Source of the DNA: Lachnospiraceae bacterium
GTDB taxonomy: Bacteria; Bacillota; Clostridia; Lachnospirales; Lachnospiraceae
NCBI GenBank assembly: GCA_024680055.1
Contig: JAILCP010000085.1
Location: 1-34,229 of the forward strand
Direction of reading: 5' to 3'
DNA: 34,229 bases
This document shows positions 16,833 to 25,543 of the stretch, piece by piece; the stretch's first letter is position 1, and every line of letters starts with the position of its first letter. The position numbers were made by a program, and so were the translations under genes. Below the pieces are notes generated by a model that worked only from the letters and a program-made list of their open reading frames with translations, made no database searches and had not been told where the DNA came from.

Positions 16833-19800
16833 CTATTCTTCTACGCTAACAATCAGCGGTCGTTTTCTTTTACATGTCACGCAAATATCATCCTGTAATT
16901 CATACTTTGTCTCATACACTTTTTGCGCCCTTTCAATCATATGAATAATAGCCTCATCGTGCATTAAATGCGCTCTTGCACACTGGTTTAAGTATGCTCC
17001 CTGTGCAGTTTCGTCAGCCACCTCACTGACATAGTCCAATCCAAGAATCCATGGGAATCGAATGGACGGATATCTGTGACTGTCATCATATTCATGAGGA
17101 ATCCAATAATTTATCATGTTTTTGTAGTAGGTTGCCGGGAACATTTTTGGCATCCATTTATGGGCATACTTTTCAAATTGGCGGGCCCACATAAGATTCT
17201 CTCTTGTAACCTCTTCACTATTAAGATAGGTATTGGCAATCACTTCCTCGGTCACCTTGTTCATTGCAATATTGCTCTTATATTCCTCTCCGGTAATATG
17301 GAAGAAATATCCGTAAAGCAGGGATCTTGGAAGCCAAAATCCACGAAAACTCGGTGCGGTATAACCGGAATAAGGCTGATCCCATTCATGACTTGGAACT
17401 CCATGGTTATCAATCAACGCATCCGGAAGTAATGTCATAAACAATCTTCTTAAACCTATAGCCTCCGTATGAATGGTTTCTTTTACAAAGTGATCGTGAT
17501 AAAACTCTTTTCCCACTGCGTTAAAACGAGCTACATGCAATTTCCAATTTGGATTTTCTTTCTGCAACTCATAATGAATGGCAGCGCCGTCCACGTTGTC
17601 CATTGGCACAATGGTAAGATTCATTTTATCGGTCAGTTGTTTGTATTCCTCTTTGGTTAAAAGTTTCTTGATCAGCATAAACGCTTCGTTGGTGCTGGAC
17701 ACTTCGTTGGCATGATGTCTGCACATAATCAGCTCCGTAGGATAATGTACACTTCGCTTGGTTCTTGAAGTATATCCTTGATGTCCCGGGTCAAACTCCA
17801 CCGCATAATGCTCTCTTCCTTTGTAGGAACGGGTGGTACGATAGACCTTGATGCCTTTTACCCGTTTCAGTTGCTGTATCAATTTTAAATATTCGTGGTA
17901 TCCGATCAACTCATCCTCAGGAACTTTCACATCTTCTATGGACAAGTCCTTTTTTGTTGCCGTTGCCTTATTAACCTGCGCTTTGAATAAAAATTCATCC
18001 ACCTCAAACCACAGTTCATCTGCAAAGTAAATTCGATTTGCAATGTCAAGCACTTTTAAATCCAATAACTGTGCATAGGCTTTTACATAGTTTTTCGGAA
18101 CACCTTTTACCTTTATTTTTACAATGATCTTATTCTGTTCCTGACAAATTTCTCCCACATAAATCTGAATATCTTCTTTTTTCAAGGTGTTCACAATTCG
18201 TTTTTCTCTGATGAAAAGGGCCGGTTCATCCGACTCCTGTCGAAACAGTTCCACCTCCATGGTTGGCGCACCTTTTGCCTTGTGAATACATGGTAAAATC
18301 AAGCCCGGCGCATCGGTTAATGCCCCCTCCTTCTTTTGACCGTAACATTTAAAGTAATCGGTACCCACAAAATACATATCCTGGTGCAGTGCTTCCAAAG
18401 TGGAGAACATATCCTCTCTGGAATCCAGCTTTTCATTGGGTTCACTGGCACTTACGTCCAGTTTCAGGGTGCTGAAAAACGGCTGCTGCGAAATTAAATT
18501 GCTGCCACCGGTTTTTTCATCCACATAAGTTCTCACCTGTGGAAGTACCTGTCCCTGGTAAGTATCCCAGATATAGTCAATATCCGTTTTTATCTCTTCA
18601 TCAACCAAAATCTCTCCGTTGACCAAAACCTTCAAATATCCTGTGGTAGGATGGACCTTACCCATGGTCGGATATTCATCCAGATAAAAACGTTCTTTAT
18701 AACGAACCTTATAAGAATCTTCTAAAATAGTGTTTTCTTCTTCATCCAATGCTCGAATAAGGTAAGTAATGTCTTCCTCCCCTTCGTAAGGTACAAATAC
18801 CACCTGATCTCCGCTGATTTGCAGTTCTTTTACAATCACGTCCTCAATCGGATACAATTCCTGTAAGAATCGAATGGGCATATCATACCAATAGGATTCT
18901 CCCTTATCCCCATTATTATAAGTAGGTGTGGCTCCATCTTCGTCCACCCACTCCTTTTGTCCTTCCGGAATAAAAGGTTGAAATGCAATTTCAAATTTTG
19001 AAACCTTCTTTCCCTTTAATCTGGTTAGAACCTGTTCTTCTATATAACTAAATCCCTGTTTGTAGGCGCATATAATCTGTGCTTCTTTTATGGTGGCTCC
19101 TTTTTCTTCCATTTGTGCCTTTACATTGCCAAAAAGTTCTTTACGAACTATTTTATCTTCACTTAAAGCACTGTAAATTTCCACCACATCACCCCGGTTT
19201 AACTTGTTATATACCCGAGTTTTCATGATTTCATTAAATACGTCCACTTCCCAAGGAAACTCATATTCCTTTTTATAAACAAGGCAGTCCTTCTTGTAAT
19301 CCACAAAACTGACGGAAGGAAATTCCTTTTCCAATTCCTCACGTCTCTCTTCTACTTCAGGATTTACATAAGCTAACGCACTGCCCATTTCCTGCACATC
19401 ATTTGCTCGAAGTGCAGCTAACTGGCCATCTAAGGTTTTCATTTGAAATCCTTCTGCCATTTCTGTCATTGTATCAATCCAGGTGTCAAATCCACCCTGC
19501 AAAGGAAATTCTTCGCAGACCTTTGCAACAAATGTTACCAATTCTTCTCCGCTACCATGCACATTGATTTGCAACGGTTTTTGAGATTCCAAAGACATGC
19601 CCGTTGTCTTTCCTTTGGAAAAACGAATAACATTTCCTTTTCTCTCTTCTTTTACAAGAAGCACACCTTTATAAGAGGTGGTTTCCATGCCCAGGCGAAA
19701 GGCCATGTTACAAGCTGCTTCCAGCAAGTCTTCAGAATCCTCTTCCATTACAAAATGAACGTCCATTGTATCCGGTAACCGGTCCAAATCCATATCCTTT

Positions 19801-20111
19801 AAAACTTCGCCTGTGGAAAACAGTGTTTCCAGTCCCCGCTCTGTTCGGAAATCAAAATCCGGCATAGGTTTGGCATAGTCAGAGGCTGCTACGTAATCTT
19901 TTGGTAAAATCTGCTGCTTTGTTTCCTTATTTTCACAGGAAAATTCGGAAAATGCCTTTGGTATTTCCAGTCCATTCTCAAAAGAAGTTACCGGAAATGT
20001 TGCAGATTCCGAATGAAATCCGCACCATCTTGCATATTCTACTGCCAGTACCATTTCATCAAATTTCATGTTGTGACGCAACTTTATGGCGTCTTTCCAT
20101 ACGTAGTTCAT
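16833..20111 (-). CDS. Very large M14-family zinc carboxypeptidase
   Basis: 1092 residues, about three times a typical M14 enzyme. The peptidase domain is near 745-1000: the zinc motif HHANE (799-803, an HxxE) follows YPTELIMCR, and the third zinc ligand and substrate region probably lie in MNLTIVPMDNVDGAAIHYE or in LIDNHGVPSHEW (His903). About 740 N-terminal residues contain no motif I recognise; they include beta-rich, acidic stretches and no signal peptide, so a cytosolic enzyme is expected. The tail ends with CVTC near 1074-1077, a possible extra metal site. The start has only a weak GGGGG upstream, 19 bp after the M29 gene. Its operon with two exopeptidases and a permease indicates peptide breakdown. 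Substrate unknown. Confidence 0.8.
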   Translation of the reverse strand: MNYVWKDAIKLRHNMKFDEMVLAVEYARWCGFHSESATFPVTSFENGLEIPKAFSEFSCENKETKQQILPKDYVAASDYAKPMPDFDFRTERGLETLFSTGEVLKDMDLDRLPDTMDVHFVMEEDSEDLLEAACNMAFRLGMETTSYKGVLLVKEERKGNVIRFSKGKTTGMSLESQKPLQINVHGSGEELVTFVAKVCEEFPLQGGFDTWIDTMTEMAEGFQMKTLDGQLAALRANDVQEMGSALAYVNPEVEERREELEKEFPSVSFVDYKKDCLVYKKEYEFPWEVDVFNEIMKTRVYNKLNRGDVVEIYSALSEDKIVRKELFGNVKAQMEEKGATIKEAQIICAYKQGFSYIEEQVLTRLKGKKVSKFEIAFQPFIPEGQKEWVDEDGATPTYNNGDKGESYWYDMPIRFLQELYPIEDVIVKELQISGDQVVFVPYEGEEDITYLIRALDEEENTILEDSYKVRYKERFYLDEYPTMGKVHPTTGYLKVLVNGEILVDEEIKTDIDYIWDTYQGQVLPQVRTYVDEKTGGSNLISQQPFFSTLKLDVSASEPNEKLDSREDMFSTLEALHQDMYFVGTDYFKCYGQKKEGALTDAPGLILPCIHKAKGAPTMEVELFRQESDEPALFIREKRIVNTLKKEDIQIYVGEICQEQNKIIVKIKVKGVPKNYVKAYAQLLDLKVLDIANRIYFADELWFEVDEFLFKAQVNKATATKKDLSIEDVKVPEDELIGYHEYLKLIQQLKRVKGIKVYRTTRSYKGREHYAVEFDPGHQGYTSRTKRSVHYPTELIMCRHHANEVSSTNEAFMLIKKLLTKEEYKQLTDKMNLTIVPMDNVDGAAIHYELQKENPNWKLHVARFNAVGKEFYHDHFVKETIHTEAIGLRRLFMTLLPDALIDNHGVPSHEWDQPYSGYTAPSFRGFWLPRSLLYGYFFHITGEEYKSNIAMNKVTEEVIANTYLNSEEVTRENLMWARQFEKYAHKWMPKMFPATYYKNMINYWIPHEYDDSHRYPSIRFPWILGLDYVSEVADETAQGAYLNQCARAHLMHDEAIIHMIERAQKVYETKYELQDDICVTCKRKRPLIVSVEE

Positions 20112-20130
20112 ACAGCCCCCAATCTATCCG

Positions 20131-21120
20131 TTAATATACTACCGGTTCCGGGACAATAATATTACCCTTGTCTATAATCTGCCGATTATCTGTGTAAATA
20201 TTCGGCTCATGACATACCAAATCAAAATGTCCGTTGGCATTTTGTTTGCCGCCAAGTGCAATATTTCGTCCCAGCCCAATATGAAATGTGCCATAGGAAG
20301 ATTCATCTTCAATATAGCAATTTCCATCACAATGGGACTTGGAATTTAATCCGATTCCAAGCTCTCCCGCAATATAAATTCTCGGATCGCAATATCCTTC
20401 CATATATTCTTTGAGGCGTTTCCCTGTTGGTGTTGCCTCAATGTCTACAATTTTTCCGTTTTCAAATACGATTTTTGTTTTTTCCGTGGCTTTACCTATA
20501 TAACCAAGCGAACCATCCAGCATCATAATTCCCTGTGTTTTTGTTTCTTCAATGGGAACATATACCTCTATGCTTGCCGAAGAATAACCTTTTCCATCTT
20601 TCACAACACCGTTGAAAAATCCCGGCTTACGTCGCTCTTTGTATACCTTTAAGTCTGTTCCTGCTTCTGTCTGAATACGCACATACTTGGACTGTTTTAA
20701 GTATTTCATAATAACGTTCGCCATCATTTTGCTCTTCTTCGTATCCATTGTCATAAAATCATAGGCCAACATGCTTCTACCATCGTTGGTTGATAATGGT
20801 AAAGACATAAACTTTTTCCGTTTTTTAATCGCCCTTCTTGCTGCCTTTGTGGTGACCAGAGAATAATCCGTGGCTGCAATAATTGCGGTATAGGAATCAA
20901 ACACATTTTCATTCTCATCAAAATACACGCCCACGTGCCTTCCGGTTTCCTCAAGCATCATAACGGCAACAGAATTTGTAATTTCCTTCGCGCAGTGTAG
21001 TAACATATTGGCTTCGTCCATATGTTCTTTGGTTGTTACGATTAACACATTGTCACGAGCTTCCACATGTACCCATGTTCGTATTACAATTTCAGCTCCC
21101 CGTTTCATGTCTTCCATCAT
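20131..21120 (-). CDS. M29-family aminopeptidase (AmpS-like)
   Basis: 329 residues, somewhat shorter than classical M29 enzymes (about 400). The C-terminal metal-binding pattern is recognisable: AGELGIGLN (Glu253), IEDESSYGTFHIGLGRN (Glu271, His280) and NGHFDLVCHEP (His298, Asp300). These residues would hold two metal ions. The N-terminal domain (1-140) has the family's alpha/beta fold character (NVLIVTTKEHMDEANMLLHCAKE). The start is uncertain among three nearby ATG codons; 21120 is the outermost, with an AGGT about 12 nt upstream. It sits between the permease pair and the M14 peptidase and probably trims imported peptides in the cytosol. Confidence 0.8.
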   Translation of the reverse strand: MMEDMKRGAEIVIRTWVHVEARDNVLIVTTKEHMDEANMLLHCAKEITNSVAVMMLEETGRHVGVYFDENENVFDSYTAIIAATDYSLVTTKAARRAIKKRKKFMSLPLSTNDGRSMLAYDFMTMDTKKSKMMANVIMKYLKQSKYVRIQTEAGTDLKVYKERRKPGFFNGVVKDGKGYSSASIEVYVPIEETKTQGIMMLDGSLGYIGKATEKTKIVFENGKIVDIEATPTGKRLKEYMEGYCDPRIYIAGELGIGLNSKSHCDGNCYIEDESSYGTFHIGLGRNIALGGKQNANGHFDLVCHEPNIYTDNRQIIDKGNIIVPEPVVY

Positions 21121-21146
21121 CTTTATTACTACCTGTTATACCTTAT

Positions 21147-22100
21147 TTATTTGAATGCAATCATGTATCCAATCTGGAAAATCAGCATGATAATTGCAAC
21201 AACAACCTGATTCTTGATTACACCCCAACGATCTTTCATGTTCAAAATCGCTACCGGTACAATATTGAAGTTGGCTGCCATTGGTGTACATAAAGTACCG
21301 CAGTATCCACAAGTTAAAGCTAACATTCCGATGATTACAGGATTGGCTCCATATGCTAAAACGAATGGTCCACCAATACCTACTGTCATAACGGTGATGG
21401 CGGCAAAAGCGTTACCCATAATCATGGTGAATAATGCCATACCAATTGCGAATACAATAATACCAACATTGACATTTCCCTTTGGAACAATGTTTTCTAC
21501 CATTCCGGCAACAACTTCACCAACACCTGCTGCGGTAAATACTCCACCGAGGCATCCAAGTAACTGTGGTAACATACAAAGAGGTCCCATAATGGATAAA
21601 AATCTCTCAGATTCTTTTAAGAATACAACCGGTTTGTTTTCAGATGGGTTGTAAGCCATTAAGATAATCATCGCAACGATGACACCAAGTGTAACTGCTA
21701 CCATTGAGCTGATGTTTGTAAAGAATGCCATTACTAAAGAGAATAAACCTACACAAATTGCAGGGAAGAAAATCTTCATTCCTACTTTGTGATACTGTTC
21801 TTCTGTATGTTCTTTGCTAGGTGTGTCTACATGTCCAACTTTTACTTTCTTGAAAATTGGCGGTAAACACATAAGAATTACTAATGCTCCTGAAACCTTT
21901 GCAGGAAGCCATGTACCAAAAGCACAAACAACACCGAATGCGCCCCAGAAAACTCCTGTTCCGATTCTGGATGGGTTTTCTTTATCCAAAAAGTTTTTGA
22001 TTGCTGCATAGATGGCAATTAATCCAATAATTACCCAAACGAGGTTCAAAAGGTTAGCTCCAAGAACTTCGTTAATCTGTATAAATTTCAAATTCGCCAT
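21147..22100 (-). CDS. DUF979 membrane protein, permease component
   Basis: 317 residues with about eight or nine hydrophobic segments (for example LLNLVWVIIGLIAIYAAI, FFPAICVGLFSLVMAFF, VAVTLGVIVAMIILMAY, IIVFAIGMALFTMIMGNAFAAITVM). It matches the DUF979 family, which usually occurs beside DUF969. The gene starts 11 bp after the DUF969 stop with AGGGGG upstream. A glycine- and alanine-rich re-entrant-looking segment (ITVMTVGIGGPFVLAYGANPVIIG) recalls ion-coupled transporters. Transport of peptides or pyroglutamate derivatives is inferred from the peptidase neighbours; no transport assay is known to me. Confidence 0.85.
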   Translation of the reverse strand: MANLKFIQINEVLGANLLNLVWVIIGLIAIYAAIKNFLDKENPSRIGTGVFWGAFGVVCAFGTWLPAKVSGALVILMCLPPIFKKVKVGHVDTPSKEHTEEQYHKVGMKIFFPAICVGLFSLVMAFFTNISSMVAVTLGVIVAMIILMAYNPSENKPVVFLKESERFLSIMGPLCMLPQLLGCLGGVFTAAGVGEVVAGMVENIVPKGNVNVGIIVFAIGMALFTMIMGNAFAAITVMTVGIGGPFVLAYGANPVIIGMLALTCGYCGTLCTPMAANFNIVPVAILNMKDRWGVIKNQVVVAIIMLIFQIGYMIAFK

Positions 22101-22111
22101 TTGTCTACCCC

Positions 22112-22792
22112 CTATTTCTCTGTGCCGTAATATTTCTTAGAGATCTTCTTATCTTTTACAAAGGTTACAACACATACGGCTACAAGTGCTACAATTGCCA
22201 CCGGAATTTCTGCGGCTGCAAGTTCAATTAATTCCACCTCGTAACCAAGGGATGCCAACGTACTCTGTACAAGCACGCCACCGGCTCCTCCAACGAACAA
22301 TACCTGGAAGAAGAACCATGTTATGTTTTCCATTGCGGAAGACATACCCTTAATATCTTCAATGTGTTCCTCTTTGGCTTCATGCCCCTGGTTCTTAACT
22401 GCTGCTTCGGCCATTGGTAAAACAACCGGACGAACGAATCCTGCTACTCCACCGAATCCTACGTTAAATGCACCAAAGATTGCTCTCATGACACCATATG
22501 CCACAACAACTTTTCCTGCTGTAGCACCCTTGACCTTCTTAATAAGATCTGTGGCCGCCTCTCTCAATCCGTTTCTTTCAAGGACACCGGTAATCAAAAG
22601 AATTGGGATGAAAATCGCCATACTTCTGTTAGCAACAAAGTTCGTTCCAATTGCTTCCAAAAGTCCGTCAAGTCCAAGACCTCCGGCAAATCCTGTTACA
22701 ATCAGTGCCAAAAAGATAATCAAAATCGAATCCAACTTTAATGTGAATCCTAAAATTACGATTAAAACACCGACAAGTTTTAAATACTCCAT
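22112..22792 (-). CDS. DUF969 membrane protein, permease component
   Basis: 226 residues with about six hydrophobic segments (YLKLVGVLIVILGFTLKL, ILIIFLALIVTGFAGGLG, SMAIFIPILLITGVL, ITWFFFQVLFVGGAGGVLV, IPVAIVALVAVCVVTFV). A DUF969 family protein, the constant partner of DUF979; together they probably form one carrier. The ATG at 22792 has AGGAGG 8 nt upstream; the GTG six nt earlier is too close to that site. It is the first gene of the peptidase operon and has a well-formed promoter overlapping a palindrome (22881-22909). Confidence 0.85.
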   Translation of the reverse strand: MEYLKLVGVLIVILGFTLKLDSILIIFLALIVTGFAGGLGLDGLLEAIGTNFVANRSMAIFIPILLITGVLERNGLREAATDLIKKVKGATAGKVVVAYGVMRAIFGAFNVGFGGVAGFVRPVVLPMAEAAVKNQGHEAKEEHIEDIKGMSSAMENITWFFFQVLFVGGAGGVLVQSTLASLGYEVELIELAAAEIPVAIVALVAVCVVTFVKDKKISKKYYGTEK

Positions 22793-22871
22793 CTTCACTT
22801 CCTCCTTATGGATAATAATAAAAACCAGCCAAAATTGAACACAAGTATATACTCAATTCCGTACTTCGTTC

Positions 22872-22909
22872 TTGATTTCAATACTAACATAGTTTATAAT
22901 AATGTTCAA
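22872..22909. promoter_or_regulatory. Facing promoters with a shared palindromic operator (TetR regulon)
   Basis: Plus strand, tetR: TTGATT (22872-22877), 17-nt spacer, TATAAT (22895-22900). Minus strand, DUF969 operon: TTGAAC (22904-22909), 17-nt spacer, TAGTAT (22881-22886). An imperfect palindrome with AACAT and ATGTT ends (22886-22906; 7 of 10 pairs) fills the shared region. A TetR dimer here would cover both promoters at once. Positions are read directly; binding is inferred. Confidence 0.6.
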
Positions 22910-23003
22910 GGCGATTAAGTCAGATTAATTTAGAAAAAATTAATAGTTTTTTCAAAATTCCATTACAATTTTTTAACTTTTAAAAAGGGGGAAAACAAAT
23001 TCG

Positions 23004-23594
23004 ATGCGAGGTCCATATAAGACCCAGACAAGGGAGAATATTATGAAGGCGGCATGGGAACTTTTTCAGGAGAAGGGATATGAAAATGCCAGCATTTCAA
23101 GTATTATTGAGCGTTCCAATTCATCCAGAAGCGCTTTTTATCATCATTTCCACAGCAAGGAGGAATTGCTTTTCTCAGTTGCATACACTTATGATGATGA
23201 CTATGATTTCTGGTTGCATCAATTCTATCGCGAGGATAAACACACTGTGGATAATCTGATTTCCTATAACACCTTTGTAATGAAGGTGGTGGAAACTTCT
23301 TCTTACAAGTCCTTATATCCACATTTGTATGGTTTACAGGTTATGACCGATGGGGTTCGTCATATCTTAAACCCGGAACGTCGCTATTATCAAATTTTAA
23401 GGGAATTACTAAAGAACGGTTTTGAAAAAGGGGAGCTGAACTCTCCTCACTCCTATGCCGTGTTGACAGACATGATCACCAGCTTTCAGATTGGGATAAT
23501 TTACAGCTGGTGTCTCCAAAAAGAGCGCTATGCATTGATTCAATATGCACAGGATCTGTTAAATCCGTTTTTAAACTCATTGCGTGCTGATTAA
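23004..23594 (+). CDS. TetR-family transcriptional regulator
   Basis: 196 residues. The N-terminal DNA-binding domain (about 8-55) shows the typical pattern RENIMKAAWELFQEKGYENAS followed by the helix-turn-helix SSIIERSNSSRSAFYHHFHSKEELL. The C-terminal ligand domain is helical and not assignable to a ligand. GGGGG lies about 12 nt before the ATG, a long gap, so initiation may be weak. Divergent from the DUF969-DUF979-peptidase operon and sharing its promoter region, so it most likely represses that operon and itself. The inducer could be a peptide or amino-acid derivative (inference). Confidence 0.9.
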   Translation: MRGPYKTQTRENIMKAAWELFQEKGYENASISSIIERSNSSRSAFYHHFHSKEELLFSVAYTYDDDYDFWLHQFYREDKHTVDNLISYNTFVMKVVETSSYKSLYPHLYGLQVMTDGVRHILNPERRYYQILRELLKNGFEKGELNSPHSYAVLTDMITSFQIGIIYSWCLQKERYALIQYAQDLLNPFLNSLRAD

Positions 23595-23652
23595 TTGGCC
23601 AATCTCAATGGAGTTTACTTCCGTTGGGTTATATAAATTCCTCAAATTATTA

Positions 23653-23690
23653 AAAAAGACTGCCACAACCATTTGTGTGGCAGTCTTTTG
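23653..23690. terminator. Bidirectional terminator between tetR and the chemotaxis receptor gene
   Basis: AAAAGACTGCCACA pairs with TGTGGCAGTCTTTT, one of the longest stems in the window, with T runs at both ends. It serves the converging tetR and receptor genes. Confidence 0.9.
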
Positions 23691-23693
23691 CTG

Positions 23694-25385
23694 TTATTTA
23701 AAGAATTTCATGCTTTCTGCAATCTGATCGGTAACTTCTTTCAGTCGGATAATATCCTCATCCAATTCAATTAAAGTTTCATCAAGCAAGGTTGCACTTG
23801 CTGTAGTTTCTTCAGCAGATGCTGCATTTTCTTCGGAAATTGCAGATAAGTTTTCTACGGTAGCCGTAATCTTATTCTTGGAAGAATTAATGGAATCCAC
23901 AGCGGATGTAATGGCATTGGCATTACTTTCTGTTGATGTAATGGCATCCTCCAATTCTTTGAAGCTTCCCATGGTAGCTTCCACAAGTTCTTTCTGCTCA
24001 TCCGCCTGGGTCTCCAGACGCTCGCTGGCACTTACTGTAATTTCTGACTGGTTAATTAACTTCTGCACAATGTCTCCGATTTCCTTTGCAGATGCATTGG
24101 ACTGTTCGGATAATGTCTGGATTTCAGAAGCAACAACCGCAAATCCTTTTCCTGCTTCTCCTGCTCTTGCAGCCTCAATCGAAGCATTCAGAGATAAAAG
24201 GTTCGTCTGCGTAGCCACACTGGTAATTAAACCAACGGCTTTTTGAATTTCAAGAACAGAATCGTTGGTCAAATCTGTCTGAGATTTAATGGACTTGATA
24301 GCCTCTGTGGTTCTTTCGGTTACTTCAAGTACCTTATTCATATTTGCATTGGCAAGCTTTTGAACATCGGTCATGGTATTGATGGCATTGGACAAATCCT
24401 GGGTATCCGAATTCACATGATCAATGGCACTTCCAATATCTGCCACTTCCGCTGCTGCATCTGTGGTTTCCTGAGCCTGAGAAGTCGCACCCTGTGCCAC
24501 CTCGTCAATGGCAATGGAAACATTGGATGTGGTTTCCTTGGCTGTGGTGGATACCTTTGCAAGATTATCTGCCATCTCTGTCATGGTAACCGTTGCAGCT
24601 TTCAAATCTCTTACGATTACGTCAAATTTATCGGTTAAGAAGTCTGTACTTCTTGCAATATCTCCGATTTCCGTCTTATCAGATCCCAGCTGGCGGACTG
24701 CTTCGTTATCCGGATCAAGATATCCGTCTGCCATGCTATCAAGAACATTGGAACATGCCTTGATGGATCTGGAAATTTTCTTTCCAAAGAATACTGCCAC
24801 AACAATGGCAATAATTGCAATGGCAAGAATCACAATAACTGCCACCCTCAATACTTTTGTAATTGTGGAAAGTGCATCATCTTCATCTGCTGTAATCACA
24901 AGAATATAGCCGTTTGACAACTGCTGATAAGAAGCATACTTCATAACCCCTTCAAATTCATACTCCGCTACTGCGCTTTGAATGGATTTACCTGCTGCCA
25001 CATCAGATACCAGGCCTTTTACAACTTCATTTTCAACGCTGGCGCCCACCTTATCCTTGGTTGGATGATACTGCATGGTACCTTCGGTATCTACCAAATA
25101 TGCATAAGAAGAATCCATTCCTTCCACTTTTGCTGATGCTAAAATTTCACTATACAATTCATAGTTTAACTTTTCACCGTGCTCTATGGCTCTATCAAGA
25201 TTACTTCCGTAACTCTTTACCATTCCAAGCATGGTATCCTTTACATTTCCCAAAATATCGCTTCGGTAACTTGGCACGATAATTGCCATACAAATTAAAC
25301 TGGAAAGCAATGCTGAACAAATTGTCATAGCAATAATACTGCTTCCGATGGACCTCCCTGCCCGTTTCATCTTTTTTCTTTCCAT
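23694..25385 (-). CDS. Methyl-accepting chemotaxis protein
   Basis: A membrane chemoreceptor of 563 residues. Short cytoplasmic N terminus, TM1 (about 14-37, [20 protein letters not shown]), an extracellular single-Cache-like domain (about 40-175, with [22 protein letters not shown]), TM2 (about 180-203, [20 protein letters not shown]), HAMP and a long coiled-coil signalling domain. The kinase-contact hairpin tip is [20 protein letters not shown], the invariant signature. The start is the ATG at 25385 with AAAGGA 9 nt upstream; an in-frame extension to 25457 has no site. No che or flagellar genes are nearby, so this is a stand-alone receptor. The ligand is unknown; Cache domains often bind small carboxylates or amino acids. 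Confidence 0.93.
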   Translation of the reverse strand: MERKKMKRAGRSIGSSIIAMTICSALLSSLICMAIIVPSYRSDILGNVKDTMLGMVKSYGSNLDRAIEHGEKLNYELYSEILASAKVEGMDSSYAYLVDTEGTMQYHPTKDKVGASVENEVVKGLVSDVAAGKSIQSAVAEYEFEGVMKYASYQQLSNGYILVITADEDDALSTITKVLRVAVIVILAIAIIAIVVAVFFGKKISRSIKACSNVLDSMADGYLDPDNEAVRQLGSDKTEIGDIARSTDFLTDKFDVIVRDLKAATVTMTEMADNLAKVSTTAKETTSNVSIAIDEVAQGATSQAQETTDAAAEVADIGSAIDHVNSDTQDLSNAINTMTDVQKLANANMNKVLEVTERTTEAIKSIKSQTDLTNDSVLEIQKAVGLITSVATQTNLLSLNASIEAARAGEAGKGFAVVASEIQTLSEQSNASAKEIGDIVQKLINQSEITVSASERLETQADEQKELVEATMGSFKELEDAITSTESNANAITSAVDSINSSKNKITATVENLSAISEENAASAEETTASATLLDETLIELDEDIIRLKEVTDQIAESMKFFK

Positions 25386-25489
25386 AAGACTCAATCCTTT
25401 CCTGCCTTTTTTATTGCATTCTATCAAAATTTTAACCCATTTTAGTACACACTTCAATTAAATTTTTACACTTTTTCCATATTGTATCA

Positions 25490-25528
25490 AAAAAGAGACC
25501 GAATTATATAATATTCGGTCTCTTAAAG
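25490..25528 (-). terminator. Terminator of the YfcC-type carrier gene
   Basis: AAGAGACCGAAT and ATTCGGTCTCTT form a 12-bp stem around a short AT loop. TTTTTT follows on the minus strand. Confidence 0.9.
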
Positions 25529-25543
25529 CTTTATTTTCTCTTT

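Noticed and set aside
23004-23050. Second candidate tetR start further downstream
   Set aside because: The first ATG gives the normal TetR N-terminal helix; starting at the later Met (IMKAA) would remove part of helix 1.
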